Assembly: GCA_934636435.1 (NCBI GenBank)
Contig: CAKUAQ010000003.1
Coordinates: 1 to 64,000, forward strand
DNA length: 64,000 nucleotides
Direction: 5' to 3'
Source of the DNA: an uncultured Eubacteriales bacterium
Lineage (GTDB): Bacteria > Bacillota > Clostridia > Oscillospirales > Acutalibacteraceae
Within the stretch, counting starts at the first letter, position 1. Each line of letters begins with the position of its first letter. The notes under the pieces were generated by a model that saw only the letters and a list, made by a program, of their open reading frames with translations, had not been told where the DNA came from and ran no database searches. Positions 24,341 to 32,193 of this stretch are shown here, in pieces. Position numbers and translations under genes: made by a program.

Positions 24341-25576
24341 TCAGCGCTTGCTCAGCACGTCTTCCTCATACTTTTTGACCTCGGTGTAGTAGTCGGCCTG
24401 CACGCCGCAGCGGCGCAGATACTCCGCCCATACATCGCCGAAGGGCATGGTCTTCAGCTCCTCCTGCATCACCATCAGCTGGGTGCCGTCGGCGGCCTCC
24501 TGCATGGCCTTCATGGCTGCGTGGGGCTGGAGCAGCGCGTTGAGCAGCGCCTTATGCACGCTGCGCACGCCGGTGACCCAGGCGGAGATCCGGTTGATGG
24601 AGGCATCGAAATAGTCGGTGGCGATGAACACCCGGTTGAGGGCGTCGTGGGCGACGATCTCCTTGGCAATCTCCTTGGTCTCGTCGTCGAACAGCACCAC
24701 GTGATCGCTGTCCCAGCGCACGGGGCGGGTGATGTGCAGGGCGATCTTCTCATTGAACAGCAGCAGCGCCGAGATCTTATCCGATACCACCTCGGTGGGA
24801 TGATAGTGGCCGTTATCCATCAGCGGGGTGATGCCGTTGCGGTTCACATAGCTCAGGCAGAATTCCGCCGAGCCCACGGTGTAGCTCTCCATGCCGATGC
24901 CGAAGACCTTCGACTCCAGCGTGACATACACCTTGGATTTATCATACGGGACGGAGAGAATTTCGTCCAGCGATTTTTTGAAACGGGCGCGGGGTCCCAG
25001 CCGGTCGGCGGGAATGTCCTTATAGCCGTCGGGGATCCAGATGTTCAGCACGCAGGGCTCGCCGGTCTCATTGGCGAAATACTCGGCGATCTCCACACAG
25101 CGCTTGCCGTGCTCCACCCAGAAATTCCGCACCGTCTCATCGGGGGAGGACAGGGTGAGATTGTCCTTCACCATGGCATGGGAGAAGAAGGTGGGGTTGA
25201 AATCCAGACCCATATGGCGGTCTTTGGCGAATTTCACCCACTTCTCAAACTGCTTGGGGCCGATCTTGTCCCGATCCACAAACCCGTCGTCCATCAGGGC
25301 GTAGCAGGCGTGAAGATTCAGCTTCTTCTTGCCGGGCATCAGCGAGAACGCCTCGTCGATGTCCGCCATCAGCTGCTCGGGGGTGGTGGCTTTGCCGGGG
25401 TAGTTGCCGGTGGTCTGGATACCGCCGGACAGCTCGCCGGGGTTATCAAAGCCCATCACGTCGTCCCCCTGCCAGCAGTGTACCGACACGGTCACATTCT
25501 GCAGGGTCTCCAGAGCCTGTTCGGCGTCCACGCCGATGGCCGCATACATCTGTTTTGCTTCGTCAAAACGACTCAT
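24341..25576 (-). CDS. rhaA: L-rhamnose isomerase
   Basis: A 411-residue metal-dependent isomerase converting L-rhamnose to L-rhamnulose. Characteristic segments include VHCWQGDDVMGFDNP, GGIQTTGNYPG, DFNPTFFSHAMVKDNLTLSSPD, LMDNGHYHPTEVVSDKI, and HITRPVRWDSDHVVLFDDE. The aspartate and histidine metal ligands lie in these segments. The length is that of RhaA. ATG 25576 has GGAGG eight bases upstream. It follows the GH78 rhamnosidase gene by 18 bp in one operon. No rhamnulokinase or aldolase gene is in the window. Confidence 0.97.
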   Translation of the reverse strand: MSRFDEAKQMYAAIGVDAEQALETLQNVTVSVHCWQGDDVMGFDNPGELSGGIQTTGNYPGKATTPEQLMADIDEAFSLMPGKKKLNLHACYALMDDGFVDRDKIGPKQFEKWVKFAKDRHMGLDFNPTFFSHAMVKDNLTLSSPDETVRNFWVEHGKRCVEIAEYFANETGEPCVLNIWIPDGYKDIPADRLGPRARFKKSLDEILSVPYDKSKVYVTLESKVFGIGMESYTVGSAEFCLSYVNRNGITPLMDNGHYHPTEVVSDKISALLLFNEKIALHITRPVRWDSDHVVLFDDETKEIAKEIVAHDALNRVFIATDYFDASINRISAWVTGVRSVHKALLNALLQPHAAMKAMQEAADGTQLMVMQEELKTMPFGDVWAEYLRRCGVQADYYTEVKKYEEDVLSKR

Positions 25577-25594
25577 CTTTCGTTCCTCCAAAAT

Positions 25595-27274
25595 TTAGTA
25601 TGTATCATCCACGGACACGGTGATGTCCGATGGTGCCGTATAGGTGGTGCGCACGCCGGTCTCCGTGCGCTGGCAGCGCACGCTCAGTACGCCGCCGCCG
25701 GGCAGGGGATAGGTGCCCTCCGCCCATTCCAGATCCCCCAGGGAGGGAGCCAGCCGGATATGCTTGCCGCCGGGAGTTTCAAAACGGATTCCCAGCACCG
25801 TTTCCATGAGGAATGGCACCGGTCCACTGGCCCAACCGTGGCAGAGACTGTGCCGGAAATTCTCGTAGCAGTAGCCGCCGAAATCCCCGTGGATGTCCTG
25901 TTCCCCCTCCCGGGGCAGCCGGTCGATGGGGCAGGCATTTTCCATCCATTCGGTGTGGAAATCCTCCCAGAAGGTGGTGGCGCCCATATCCAGCATCCCG
26001 CCGTAGTAGGAGCGCAGCGCCGCCAATGCCGCCGGGGTGCCGGCGGTGCGTGCCAGCGCCGTCAGCAGATAAAAGCTCATAAAAGTGGAGAAGCCCCTGT
26101 CGCCGTCGGCGGTCAGCTGCCGGGCGGTATCCTCCGCTGTGGCCATCCCCGCCAGATACAGCATCGCCACGGTGGGCTTGTAGCCGCAGCCGTCCATCGG
26201 ATGCTGCCGCAGCCGGGACAGAGCTCCGTCCACCAGCGCGAGACAGCTGTCATCCTCTCCCGGCCACAGATCCAGCAATTCCCGGGCGGAATCCAGCGCC
26301 AAAATCGCCAGCGCATGGACACCGTGCGCAGCGGCATCGGTCCCGTTAGACGGCCAGTCGAGGAAGCACTCCTGCAGACGGAGAGAACCGTCCTCATCCA
26401 CCAGCCCGGCGATCTGCCGGGACAGCTCCCGGATATAGTCCCGGTGCCGGGCGGGATAGGCGGCGTCGCCGGTATAGCGATACCAGTCCCGCAGGATGCA
26501 CAGCCACCACAGAGAATAGGCGGGCATATCGTTCATCCAGCGGGGTAGAGGCGTGGTCGCCACCACATCGTCCAGACTGTCCTCCAGCATCTTCTGATAG
26601 CCGAATGCAGAGCGGATGGTGAGCATCTCCGGGTGGGAATCCCCGATCCAGATGAGCCGATCCCGCTTGATGCCGTCCCACAGGTGGTGCTGCATACACA
26701 GCCGGCAGGTGTAGACGGCGGTGTCGAAAATGTCGTTGAGCCGCGGGTCGCTGCAGCGGAATGTGCCTTTTTGCGGTATATCCCGCAGCACGCTCACCGC
26801 CAGCACGCCGGACAGCAGTAGCTCTGCCCCCGGCTCCTGCAGCTCTATGTATACGAACCGGAATCCGGTCTGTCCCCATTCCTGATCGCTCATGGCGGGC
26901 ACCGGCACGAGAAAATCCCGTGCGGCGTGGTCGTTGCCGGCGTTTTTCACCCCCAGCGGGGTCATAGCCTCGCTGGCGGATTCGCCGAATCGCAGCCGCA
27001 CGGCGGGATAGCGGGTGCCCGGTGTGGCGGCGCACAGAAGCCGCACGCCGCCCTGCATCTCTCGGCCGAAATCCAACAGGATGCCCGCCTTTTCGGCGGT
27101 ATCCCGGTTATCCAGCGTGACCGTTTCCGGCTCCGTTACGTGGATCTGCAGCGGCGTATCCGTCAGCAGCACCGAGGCATTGCGCACCTGCCCCACGGTA
27201 TGGACGATACGCACCGGCCGCAGGAAGGTGCGGGTGCGTTCGTCGATGGCTACCGGACGTGTCGTCGGCATCAT
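25595..27274 (-). CDS. GH78-like alpha-L-rhamnosidase (six-hairpin glycosidase)
   Basis: A 559-residue protein with a short N-terminal beta region and a C-terminal (alpha/alpha)6 barrel. The hallmark WDGIKRDRLIWIGDSHPE (about residues 215-232) contains the acidic and arginine residues expected in the GH78 active site; SLWWLCILRDWY, WEDFHTEWMEN and SLCHGWASGPVPFL line the barrel. No signal peptide is seen, so it would act in the cytoplasm on imported rhamnosides or oligosaccharides. It is shorter than many GH78 enzymes, since carbohydrate-binding domains are absent. ATG 27274 has CGGAGG eight bases upstream. It precedes rhaA. Confidence 0.88.
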   Translation of the reverse strand: MMPTTRPVAIDERTRTFLRPVRIVHTVGQVRNASVLLTDTPLQIHVTEPETVTLDNRDTAEKAGILLDFGREMQGGVRLLCAATPGTRYPAVRLRFGESASEAMTPLGVKNAGNDHAARDFLVPVPAMSDQEWGQTGFRFVYIELQEPGAELLLSGVLAVSVLRDIPQKGTFRCSDPRLNDIFDTAVYTCRLCMQHHLWDGIKRDRLIWIGDSHPEMLTIRSAFGYQKMLEDSLDDVVATTPLPRWMNDMPAYSLWWLCILRDWYRYTGDAAYPARHRDYIRELSRQIAGLVDEDGSLRLQECFLDWPSNGTDAAAHGVHALAILALDSARELLDLWPGEDDSCLALVDGALSRLRQHPMDGCGYKPTVAMLYLAGMATAEDTARQLTADGDRGFSTFMSFYLLTALARTAGTPAALAALRSYYGGMLDMGATTFWEDFHTEWMENACPIDRLPREGEQDIHGDFGGYCYENFRHSLCHGWASGPVPFLMETVLGIRFETPGGKHIRLAPSLGDLEWAEGTYPLPGGGVLSVRCQRTETGVRTTYTAPSDITVSVDDTY

Positions 27275-27520
27275 AGGCATATTCCTCCGCATTTGTGTTA
27301 GATGTAGCGATCGGGGTACGATCGCTCTTTTCGGCTTCAGGCGCTTGGGGCGGCTTTGGTGCTCTCCGCCGGTCGGGCGCCGCGGTGCTACAGCACGCGG
27401 TATGCCGAAAAGCTCCGATCGGATGCGAAAAGACCGTTTTGTACGGTCAGTCAAGGAGCGCTGCAACACCGTCCTATTGCGCGCGATGAGACAAACAAAC
27501 CGGGGAAATATACCGTTTCA

Positions 27521-27534
27521 GATACGATCGTATC
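27521..27534. promoter_or_regulatory. Perfect 14-bp palindrome, candidate operator
   Basis: GATACGATCGTATC lies about 25-40 bp after the expected transcription start. Size and symmetry suit a LacI- or DeoR-family site. The regulator is not in the window. Confidence 0.45.
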
Positions 27535-27566
27535 CCGATTGCTTGTTTGTCTGTGCAATCGCCTAT

Positions 27567-27595
27567 ATTATACGCGATTCATGCCTGACCGTCAA
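27567..27595 (-). promoter_or_regulatory. Promoter of the rhamnosidase-rhaA unit
   Basis: Minus strand TTGACG, 17 bp, TATAAT. Confidence 0.8.
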
Positions 27596-27730
27596 TATGA
27601 AATATTGCATCTTTTGGCAAGTTTTTTGCTCTGCCTCACGAAACGGGACTGTCCGTCGCATCCGGATCTCGGTATGAGAACAGAAAGCAGCCGTCCGTTC
27701 CGCGGGAGCGGCCGGGCGGCTGGGGGGCGG

Positions 27731-28048
27731 TCAATCCAGTTCAAATACCTTGGTCAGCAGCGGCTGTGCGCCGGTGACCGGGTCCTTTTCCATGATCAGG
27801 ATGTCCTTCATGTATTCGTCCCAGCGCTGTACCACCGGGCTTTCGGCTTGCACACGGGCGGCATAGGCCAGCCCCCGGGTGCATTCATAGTATCCGAACA
27901 GCTCCTGCCCGGACAGCCAGATGGTGTAGTTGCGGATGCCGGCCTCCCGGAGAACCTCCTTCATTTCCGGCCAGATGGCATCGTGCCTGCGCCGGTATTC
28001 CTCGATCTGTCCGTCGGCGACCCGTCCCCGCCATGCGTATTTTTCCAT
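27731..28048 (-). CDS. rhaM: L-rhamnose mutarotase
   Basis: A 105-residue ferredoxin-like-fold protein of the RhaM/DUF718 family that interconverts alpha and beta L-rhamnose. Typical segments are EEYRRRHDAIWPEMKEVLREAGIRNYTIWLSG, LFGYYE, and the C-terminal WDEYMKDILIMEKDPVTGAQPLLTKVFEL with the family's conserved tryptophan and acidic residues. CGGAGGA precedes the ATG at 28048. It lies upstream of the rhamnosidase in the same direction but is separated by 456 bp with its own promoter, so it may be transcribed separately. Confidence 0.95.
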   Translation of the reverse strand: MEKYAWRGRVADGQIEEYRRRHDAIWPEMKEVLREAGIRNYTIWLSGQELFGYYECTRGLAYAARVQAESPVVQRWDEYMKDILIMEKDPVTGAQPLLTKVFELD

Positions 28049-28135
28049 TGTTGCATTCCTCCGCTCATGATTGGATACGGCTATTGTACCGCATTCCGAC
28101 GGAAGATGCAAGTCCGCTCGGCGTACTTTTTCCAT

Positions 28136-28453
28136 TCATTGTGTTTTGACCACGCCGCGCAGCCGATCGGCCAGATCATTGACATAGTTAGCGCCGCGGG
28201 AGGCGAAGATCCCGGTCAGCAGCTTCCCCACAAAAGGTTGCCCGAAGGACAGCCCCGCCGGCGAAAACAGATCGGCGTCGGCGGACAGACACAGCAGCAC
28301 CGAGCAGACCAGCGCGGTCAGCTGGATGACCCCGCGTTTGTAGTCTCGCTTGGTGAACATGAGGATGACCGATTTTGCGTATTCCACCAGACCCTCCACG
28401 ACGATCGCCAGCAGCAGCACGGCCACAAATCCGTTCATTGTCAATGCGTTCAC
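28136..28453 (-). CDS. Small membrane protein, holin-like
   Basis: A 105-residue protein with two clear hydrophobic helices (FVAVLLLAIVVEGLVEYAKSVILMF and VIQLTALVCSVLLCLS), and a soluble C-terminal part with PAGLSFGQPFVGKLLTGIFASRGANYVNDLADRL. The arrangement resembles phage-type membrane proteins encoded near endolysins, but no other phage gene is near it. GTG 28453 has GGGAG six bases upstream. Role unknown. It is the first gene of a possible unit with rhaM, 87 bp apart, and is divergent from the small gene at 28542. Confidence 0.65.
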   Translation of the reverse strand: MNALTMNGFVAVLLLAIVVEGLVEYAKSVILMFTKRDYKRGVIQLTALVCSVLLCLSADADLFSPAGLSFGQPFVGKLLTGIFASRGANYVNDLADRLRGVVKTQ

Positions 28454-28541
28454 GCTCCTCTCCCTGCATATATAGGCTGTGGGAGGCGGATATATGCCGG
28501 ATATGCGTGCATACTATCACCGGAAAGGAGTGTGACCGTTC

Positions 28542-28751
28542 ATGCAGGAATGCCATAGACCCAAACCGTCCAGGCCGACTCAGCCGCACAAGCTGCCCGC
28601 CGCGCCGCAGGAGCCGGTTCTCGATCCGATCGTTGCGGCCGACGTGCTGCCGCAGCAGGGGAAGGGGGAGATCTCCTCCGATACCCAGGGCAGCTATACC
28701 GGAACTCCGGAGGACGATGTGCACCCGGTGCAGGATGCGGACGATCTGTAA
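28542..28751 (+). CDS. Small conserved clostridial protein (69 aa)
   Basis: A 69-residue proline-rich, hydrophilic protein: KPSRPTQPHKLPAAPQEPVL, then DPIVAADVLPQQGKGE, and an acidic end TGTPEDDVHPVQDADDL. I recall similar small proteins across related clostridia, without a role. AAAGGAG lies eleven bases before the ATG. It has no hydrophobic segment and is probably largely unstructured. Confidence 0.65.
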   Translation: MQECHRPKPSRPTQPHKLPAAPQEPVLDPIVAADVLPQQGKGEISSDTQGSYTGTPEDDVHPVQDADDL

Positions 28752-28794
28752 GCCCGACTTCGGTCCCGAGACGAAAAAGGAAACGGGCGGCGGG

Positions 28795-28830
28795 GCGCGG
28801 CGGAGCTTCAGCTTCTCCGCGCTTTTGTCT
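28795..28830 (+). terminator. Terminator after the 69-aa gene
   Basis: GCGCGGCGGAG and CTCCGCGC-like arms around AGCTTCAGCT, followed by TTTTGT. The stem has a bulge. Confidence 0.5.
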
Positions 28831-28950
28831 GTTGCCGGATCGCAGGTGTCAGCCGCTCCTTGCGGCTTTTCGGTCCCATACAGGCCGCATGGCGGTTACC
28901 CGGGCGATATACCCGGATATTTTTCGGAGCGGCGGATGTGTCGAAAACAC

Positions 28951-28979
28951 TTGCGGAATATCCGAAAATGTGGTAAAAT
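28951..28979 (+). promoter_or_regulatory. Promoter of the degV gene
   Basis: TTGCGG, 17 bp, TAAAAT, 45 bp upstream of the ATG. Confidence 0.75.
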
Positions 28980-29023
28980 GCTCCCATCCGTAAAAAACGT
29001 ATGGAAAAGGAGTGTTACCGCGT

Positions 29024-29881
29024 ATGGCAAAACCTATTGTACTTTGCGCCGACAGCACCTGCGATCTGAGCCCGGAGCTGATCGAAAAATACCATGTGCA
29101 TCTCAAACCGCTGCATATCATTCTGGAGGGCAAGAGCCATGACGACGGGGTGGATATCACCCCCGATCAGATTTATGACATTTATCGGGAGAAGAAGATC
29201 CTCCCCACCACCTCGGCGGTAAATGTGGAGGAATATAAGGAGATGGCGCGCCCCTTTATCGAGGCGGGCAACGACGTGATCCATATTAATCTGGGTTCCG
29301 GTATCTCCACCTCCCATAACAGCTGCCGCATCGCCGCGGAGGAAACCCCCGGGCTGTACTGCATTGATTCCGGTAATCTGTCCACCGGTATGGGGCTGGT
29401 GGTCATTGCCGCCGCCGAGCGTATTGCCGCCGGGATGCCGGTGGAGCAGATCGTTTCGGAGGTGCAGGAATTCACCCATCATGTGGAGGCCAGCTTTGTG
29501 ATTGATACGCTGGAGTTCCTGCACAAGGGCGGCCGCTGCTCCACGCTGGCCATGCTGGGCGCCAATCTGTTGAAGCTCAAGCCCTGCATCGAGGTCAATA
29601 ACGCCGACAGCTCCATGACCGTTGGGAAGAAGTACCGCGGCTCGCTGGACAAGGCGCTGTTGGACTATGTGAAAGACCGTCTGGAGGGACGCACCGACAT
29701 CCGCACCGAGCGTATTTTTATCACCCATTCCGGTATTTCCGACGAGCGGGTGGAGCTGGTGAAGAAAGCCGTAGAGCAGTATCAGCATTTTGACGAGATT
29801 CTGGTGACCCGGGCCGGCTGCACGATTTCTTCCCATTGCGGTCCCAATACGCTGGGTATCCTCTTCGTGCGCAAGGGATAA
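29024..29881 (+). CDS. DegV family fatty-acid-binding protein
   Basis: A 285-residue protein of the DegV/FakB type. It opens with PIVLCADSTCDLSPELIEKY; LPTTSAVNVEEY is the conserved TSQP-like segment; then INLGSGISTSHNSCRIA and IDTLEFLHKGGRCS (lipid-binding pocket). FakB proteins present fatty acids to the FakA kinase for phosphorylation and phospholipid synthesis; no fakA is in the window. AAAGGAG lies upstream of ATG 29024. It stands alone, with its own promoter. Confidence 0.93.
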   Translation: MAKPIVLCADSTCDLSPELIEKYHVHLKPLHIILEGKSHDDGVDITPDQIYDIYREKKILPTTSAVNVEEYKEMARPFIEAGNDVIHINLGSGISTSHNSCRIAAEETPGLYCIDSGNLSTGMGLVVIAAAERIAAGMPVEQIVSEVQEFTHHVEASFVIDTLEFLHKGGRCSTLAMLGANLLKLKPCIEVNNADSSMTVGKKYRGSLDKALLDYVKDRLEGRTDIRTERIFITHSGISDERVELVKKAVEQYQHFDEILVTRAGCTISSHCGPNTLGILFVRKG

Positions 29882-29990
29882 GCTCTGTTCTGCCGGGGCC
29901 GAAATTTCCAAAGTATGACAGTTCTTGCAGGAAAATGGACGTTCTGGAAGAAAGTGGCCGGATTATTCAGAAAATATTCATAATTGCCGA

Positions 29991-30019
29991 TTGACTTTTT
30001 TCGGAAAAAAGTCTATACT
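29991..30019 (+). promoter_or_regulatory. Promoter of the PadR gene with embedded palindrome
   Basis: TTGACT, 17 bp, TATACT. The palindrome GACTTTTTT-CGG-AAAAAAGTC (29993-30013) spans the spacer and both boxes, so a protein bound there would block RNA polymerase. Autoregulation by the PadR protein is the likely function (inference). Confidence 0.75.
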
Positions 30020-30090
30020 TTTCCCGTAGATCCGGTGGAAAGTATGGATTGGCCGGGCGGATATTATCATGGATTGGTTGGGGAGTTGTT

Positions 30091-30447
30091 ATGGAATCTG
30101 GGTTGAATTTGAAACTGAAAAAAGCACTGGCTGAAATGCTGTTTTTGGCGATTCTTGCCGAGAAGCCCCGGCCGATTGTGGAGATTATTTCTCTGCTGAA
30201 CGAAAAGAGCGGCGGAGCGTGCAATATGCAGTTCCCCTACGCCATTGTGTACCGTATGGAAAAGGCCGGCTACGTGAAAGAAGAAGGAAGTCGCATGACC
30301 CCGGATCGGCGGCGTACTTTCTATTCCCTCACTTCGTCCGGAAAGACATATCTGAAGGCGTTGAAACGGGATTATGCGGTGTTTATCCAGGGCGTGGACG
30401 GCGTATTCGCCTATCTGGAGGAAGGAAAGAAAAAGACCGGGAAATAA
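30091..30447 (+). CDS. PadR-family transcriptional regulator
   Basis: A 118-residue winged-helix protein: AEMLFLAILAEKPRPIVEII, then FPYAIVYRMEKAGYVKEEGS, and RRTFYSLTSSGKTYLKAL as the wing and last strand. GGGGAG lies five bases before the ATG. PadR proteins usually repress a neighbouring transporter or their own gene; here the downstream AI-2E-type permease has its own promoter after a terminator, so it is not in the same unit. Effector unknown. Confidence 0.88.
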   Translation: MESGLNLKLKKALAEMLFLAILAEKPRPIVEIISLLNEKSGGACNMQFPYAIVYRMEKAGYVKEEGSRMTPDRRRTFYSLTSSGKTYLKALKRDYAVFIQGVDGVFAYLEEGKKKTGK

Positions 30448-30462
30448 TGCTGTGATACGGGA

Positions 30463-30500
30463 GCGGATCGAGGTAGCTTTGTGACCTCGATCCGCTTTTT
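30463..30500 (+). terminator. Terminator after the PadR gene
   Basis: GCGGATCGAGGT and ACCTCGATCCGC around nine bases, then T5. Confidence 0.9.
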
Positions 30501-30521
30501 GGATTTCCGGCGGGCGATGGG

Positions 30522-30550
30522 TTGTAATTTGCGGAAAAGTTTGGTATACT
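30522..30550 (+). promoter_or_regulatory. Promoter of the AI-2E-family permease gene
   Basis: TTGTAA, 17 bp, TATACT. Confidence 0.7.
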
Positions 30551-30679
30551 GAAAGGGTGTACAGGGTATAACCGTTCCTCCGCGGCGGGGGTCGGCGTCT
30601 CGGCGGCTTTCTGTTGCGGGGACAATACGAATTTTGCAGGAAGGGCGTTCTCGCGGGTGCGGGAGCGGGGGTCGTGGGT

Positions 30680-31870
30680 ATGGAAAAGACAAAGAACGGG
30701 CGCAGATGGCTCTGGTGGTTCAGCCTGGGGGCGGCGCTGATCATTCTGTATAAGCTGTCCGGTAGCTTGTCCGGGGTATGGGAGGTGCTGGGTACTCTGT
30801 TGGGGATCCTGACTCCCTTTGTGGCAGGCTTTTTTCTGGCGTTTCTGCTGTACGGCCCCAGCAACTGGCTGGAAAAGCGCTTCCTGCGCTGCAAGGGGAA
30901 GTTCTGGCCGAAGCTGGCCCGCCCGCTGGCGCTGCTCATCGTCTATCTGTTGCTGCTGGGGATCCTGGCGCTGGTGATCTCTCTGGTGATCCCCCGGCTG
31001 ATCACCAGTGTGTCCGGTCTGGTGGTGTCCATCCCCGGCTATATTGACGCTGCCCAAAACCGGCTGCAGGCGTGGGTGGATCCCAACGGCCCTCTGGGGC
31101 GGTTCAATCTGGCGCAGCGGCTGGATGCGGTCTATGAATCTCTGCTGGATATGGTGACGCGCCTGCTCAGCACCGAAAACGTGATGAGCGCCCTCAAGGG
31201 TGTCGTCAATGTCACCTCCTCTCTGCTGAACACGCTCATTTCCGTGATGGTGTCCGTGTATATGCTGGCCGGACGGGAGAACCTCATACGGGAGCTGAAA
31301 GCGGTGCTGGGCCTGTTCTGTAAGCCGCGGCACATTGCCGTGCTGGGGCAATACAGCCGCCGGATTGCCTCCATTTTCTACGGCTATTTTTACGGCGTGT
31401 TTCTGGATTCCATGGTGGTGGGCGTGGTGGTGTCCATCGGACTGCTGATCTTCCGGGTGCCCTATGCGGTGCTGCTGGGGATGATGCTGGGGATCCTGAA
31501 CATGATTCCCTACTTCGGTGCGCTCATCGGCACGGTGGGGATCGTGCTGATCACCCTGCTGTCCCGGAATATCTATGCCGCTATCGGCGTGGCGATCTAC
31601 ATTCTGGTGGTGCAGCAGATCGACGGCAACATCGTGCAGCCCCGGGTCGTGGGCAATTCGGTGGGCCTGCGTCCCATCTATGTGCTGCTGAGCATCACGC
31701 TGTTCGGCGGGCTGTTCGGCTTCTGGGGCATTTTCCTGGCGGTGCCGCTGATGGCGGTGGTGCAGATGCTGGTCAAGGATGCCATCGGCTGGAAAAAGCA
31801 GCGCGCCGAGATGCGGGCGGCGGATGCCGCCGCTCCGGATTTGACCGAAGAATCGGTCGAATCGGAATGA
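30680..31870 (+). CDS. AI-2E family transporter (YtvI/PerM-like)
   Basis: A 396-residue integral membrane protein with about eight transmembrane helices. Typical segments are LGILTPFVAGFFLAFLLYGP, NMIPYFGALIGTVGIVLITLL, and QQIDGNIVQPRVVGNSVGL near the end, conserved in this family. The central soluble part (residues 120-200) is also usual. Substrates range from AI-2 to ions, and this subgroup is uncharacterised. The start at 30680 is chosen by family length; the ribosome-binding site (GGGGGTC) is only fair. The last 25 residues are acidic and probably disordered. Confidence 0.9.
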   Translation: MEKTKNGRRWLWWFSLGAALIILYKLSGSLSGVWEVLGTLLGILTPFVAGFFLAFLLYGPSNWLEKRFLRCKGKFWPKLARPLALLIVYLLLLGILALVISLVIPRLITSVSGLVVSIPGYIDAAQNRLQAWVDPNGPLGRFNLAQRLDAVYESLLDMVTRLLSTENVMSALKGVVNVTSSLLNTLISVMVSVYMLAGRENLIRELKAVLGLFCKPRHIAVLGQYSRRIASIFYGYFYGVFLDSMVVGVVVSIGLLIFRVPYAVLLGMMLGILNMIPYFGALIGTVGIVLITLLSRNIYAAIGVAIYILVVQQIDGNIVQPRVVGNSVGLRPIYVLLSITLFGGLFGFWGIFLAVPLMAVVQMLVKDAIGWKKQRAEMRAADAAAPDLTEESVESE

Positions 31871-31949
31871 TCGACGGGCAATTGTTCCGGGTATATACGG
31901 AGAATTCCGCCTTTTCTGATAAAAAACCGGATTTTTTGCGGTTTAAGTC

Positions 31950-31978
31950 TTGCAAAAAAGCAAATTATTGTGTACAAT
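31950..31978 (+). promoter_or_regulatory. Promoter of the PucR-like gene
   Basis: TTGCAA, 17 bp, TACAAT, with a start expected near 31985, giving a leader of about 209 nt. Confidence 0.75.
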
Positions 31979-31984
31979 GACTGT

Positions 31985-32193
31985 AAGGCATCGCGCGCAT
32001 GACGTGCCCGACACTCCGACAGTGCGGACGTAAGCGCGGGTTTTCCTTGTCACATAGCCGCCGCAGCTTCTGCGGAGAGAGTATACGGGTTTTTGCGTGC
32101 AGGCTGCCGCAGAATCGGGGACCGGAGTCCCCGCTGTCGAGGCAGGGCTGTCCGGCGGTGCATATCCATATTTCACCAAAAGGAGTAGTGCAT
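31985..32193 (+). promoter_or_regulatory. Structured 5' leader of the PucR-like gene
   Basis: Three hairpins can be drawn: ACGT...CACT/AGTG...ACGT (32002-32031), enclosed by CGCGC/GCGCG; CCGCAG-CTT-CTGCGG (32060-32074); and GGGGAC-CGG-AGTCCCC (32117-32132). No T-run terminator is visible before the gene and no known riboswitch core was recognised. It may be a translation-control element or a separate small RNA. Confidence 0.4.

Larger units (their letters stand above)
27275..27730. other. Long leader and control region of the rhamnosidase-rhaA unit
   Basis: The 456 bp contain the minus-strand promoter (27567-27595), an operator-like palindrome (27521-27534) and another small hairpin (GCGATCG/CGATCGC, about 27308-27326). 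The untranslated leader would be about 285 nt. No protein gene is seen. Confidence 0.55.

Noticed and set aside
24311..26548. 745-codon plus-strand open frame over rhaA and the rhamnosidase
   Set aside because: It is the complement of two recognised genes; His, Gly and Leu dominate and no domain is present.
31985..32193. 6S RNA call for the leader of the PucR-like gene
   Set aside because: Size and promoter would fit, but the closing stem and central bubble could not be drawn convincingly, so it is listed only as a structured leader.
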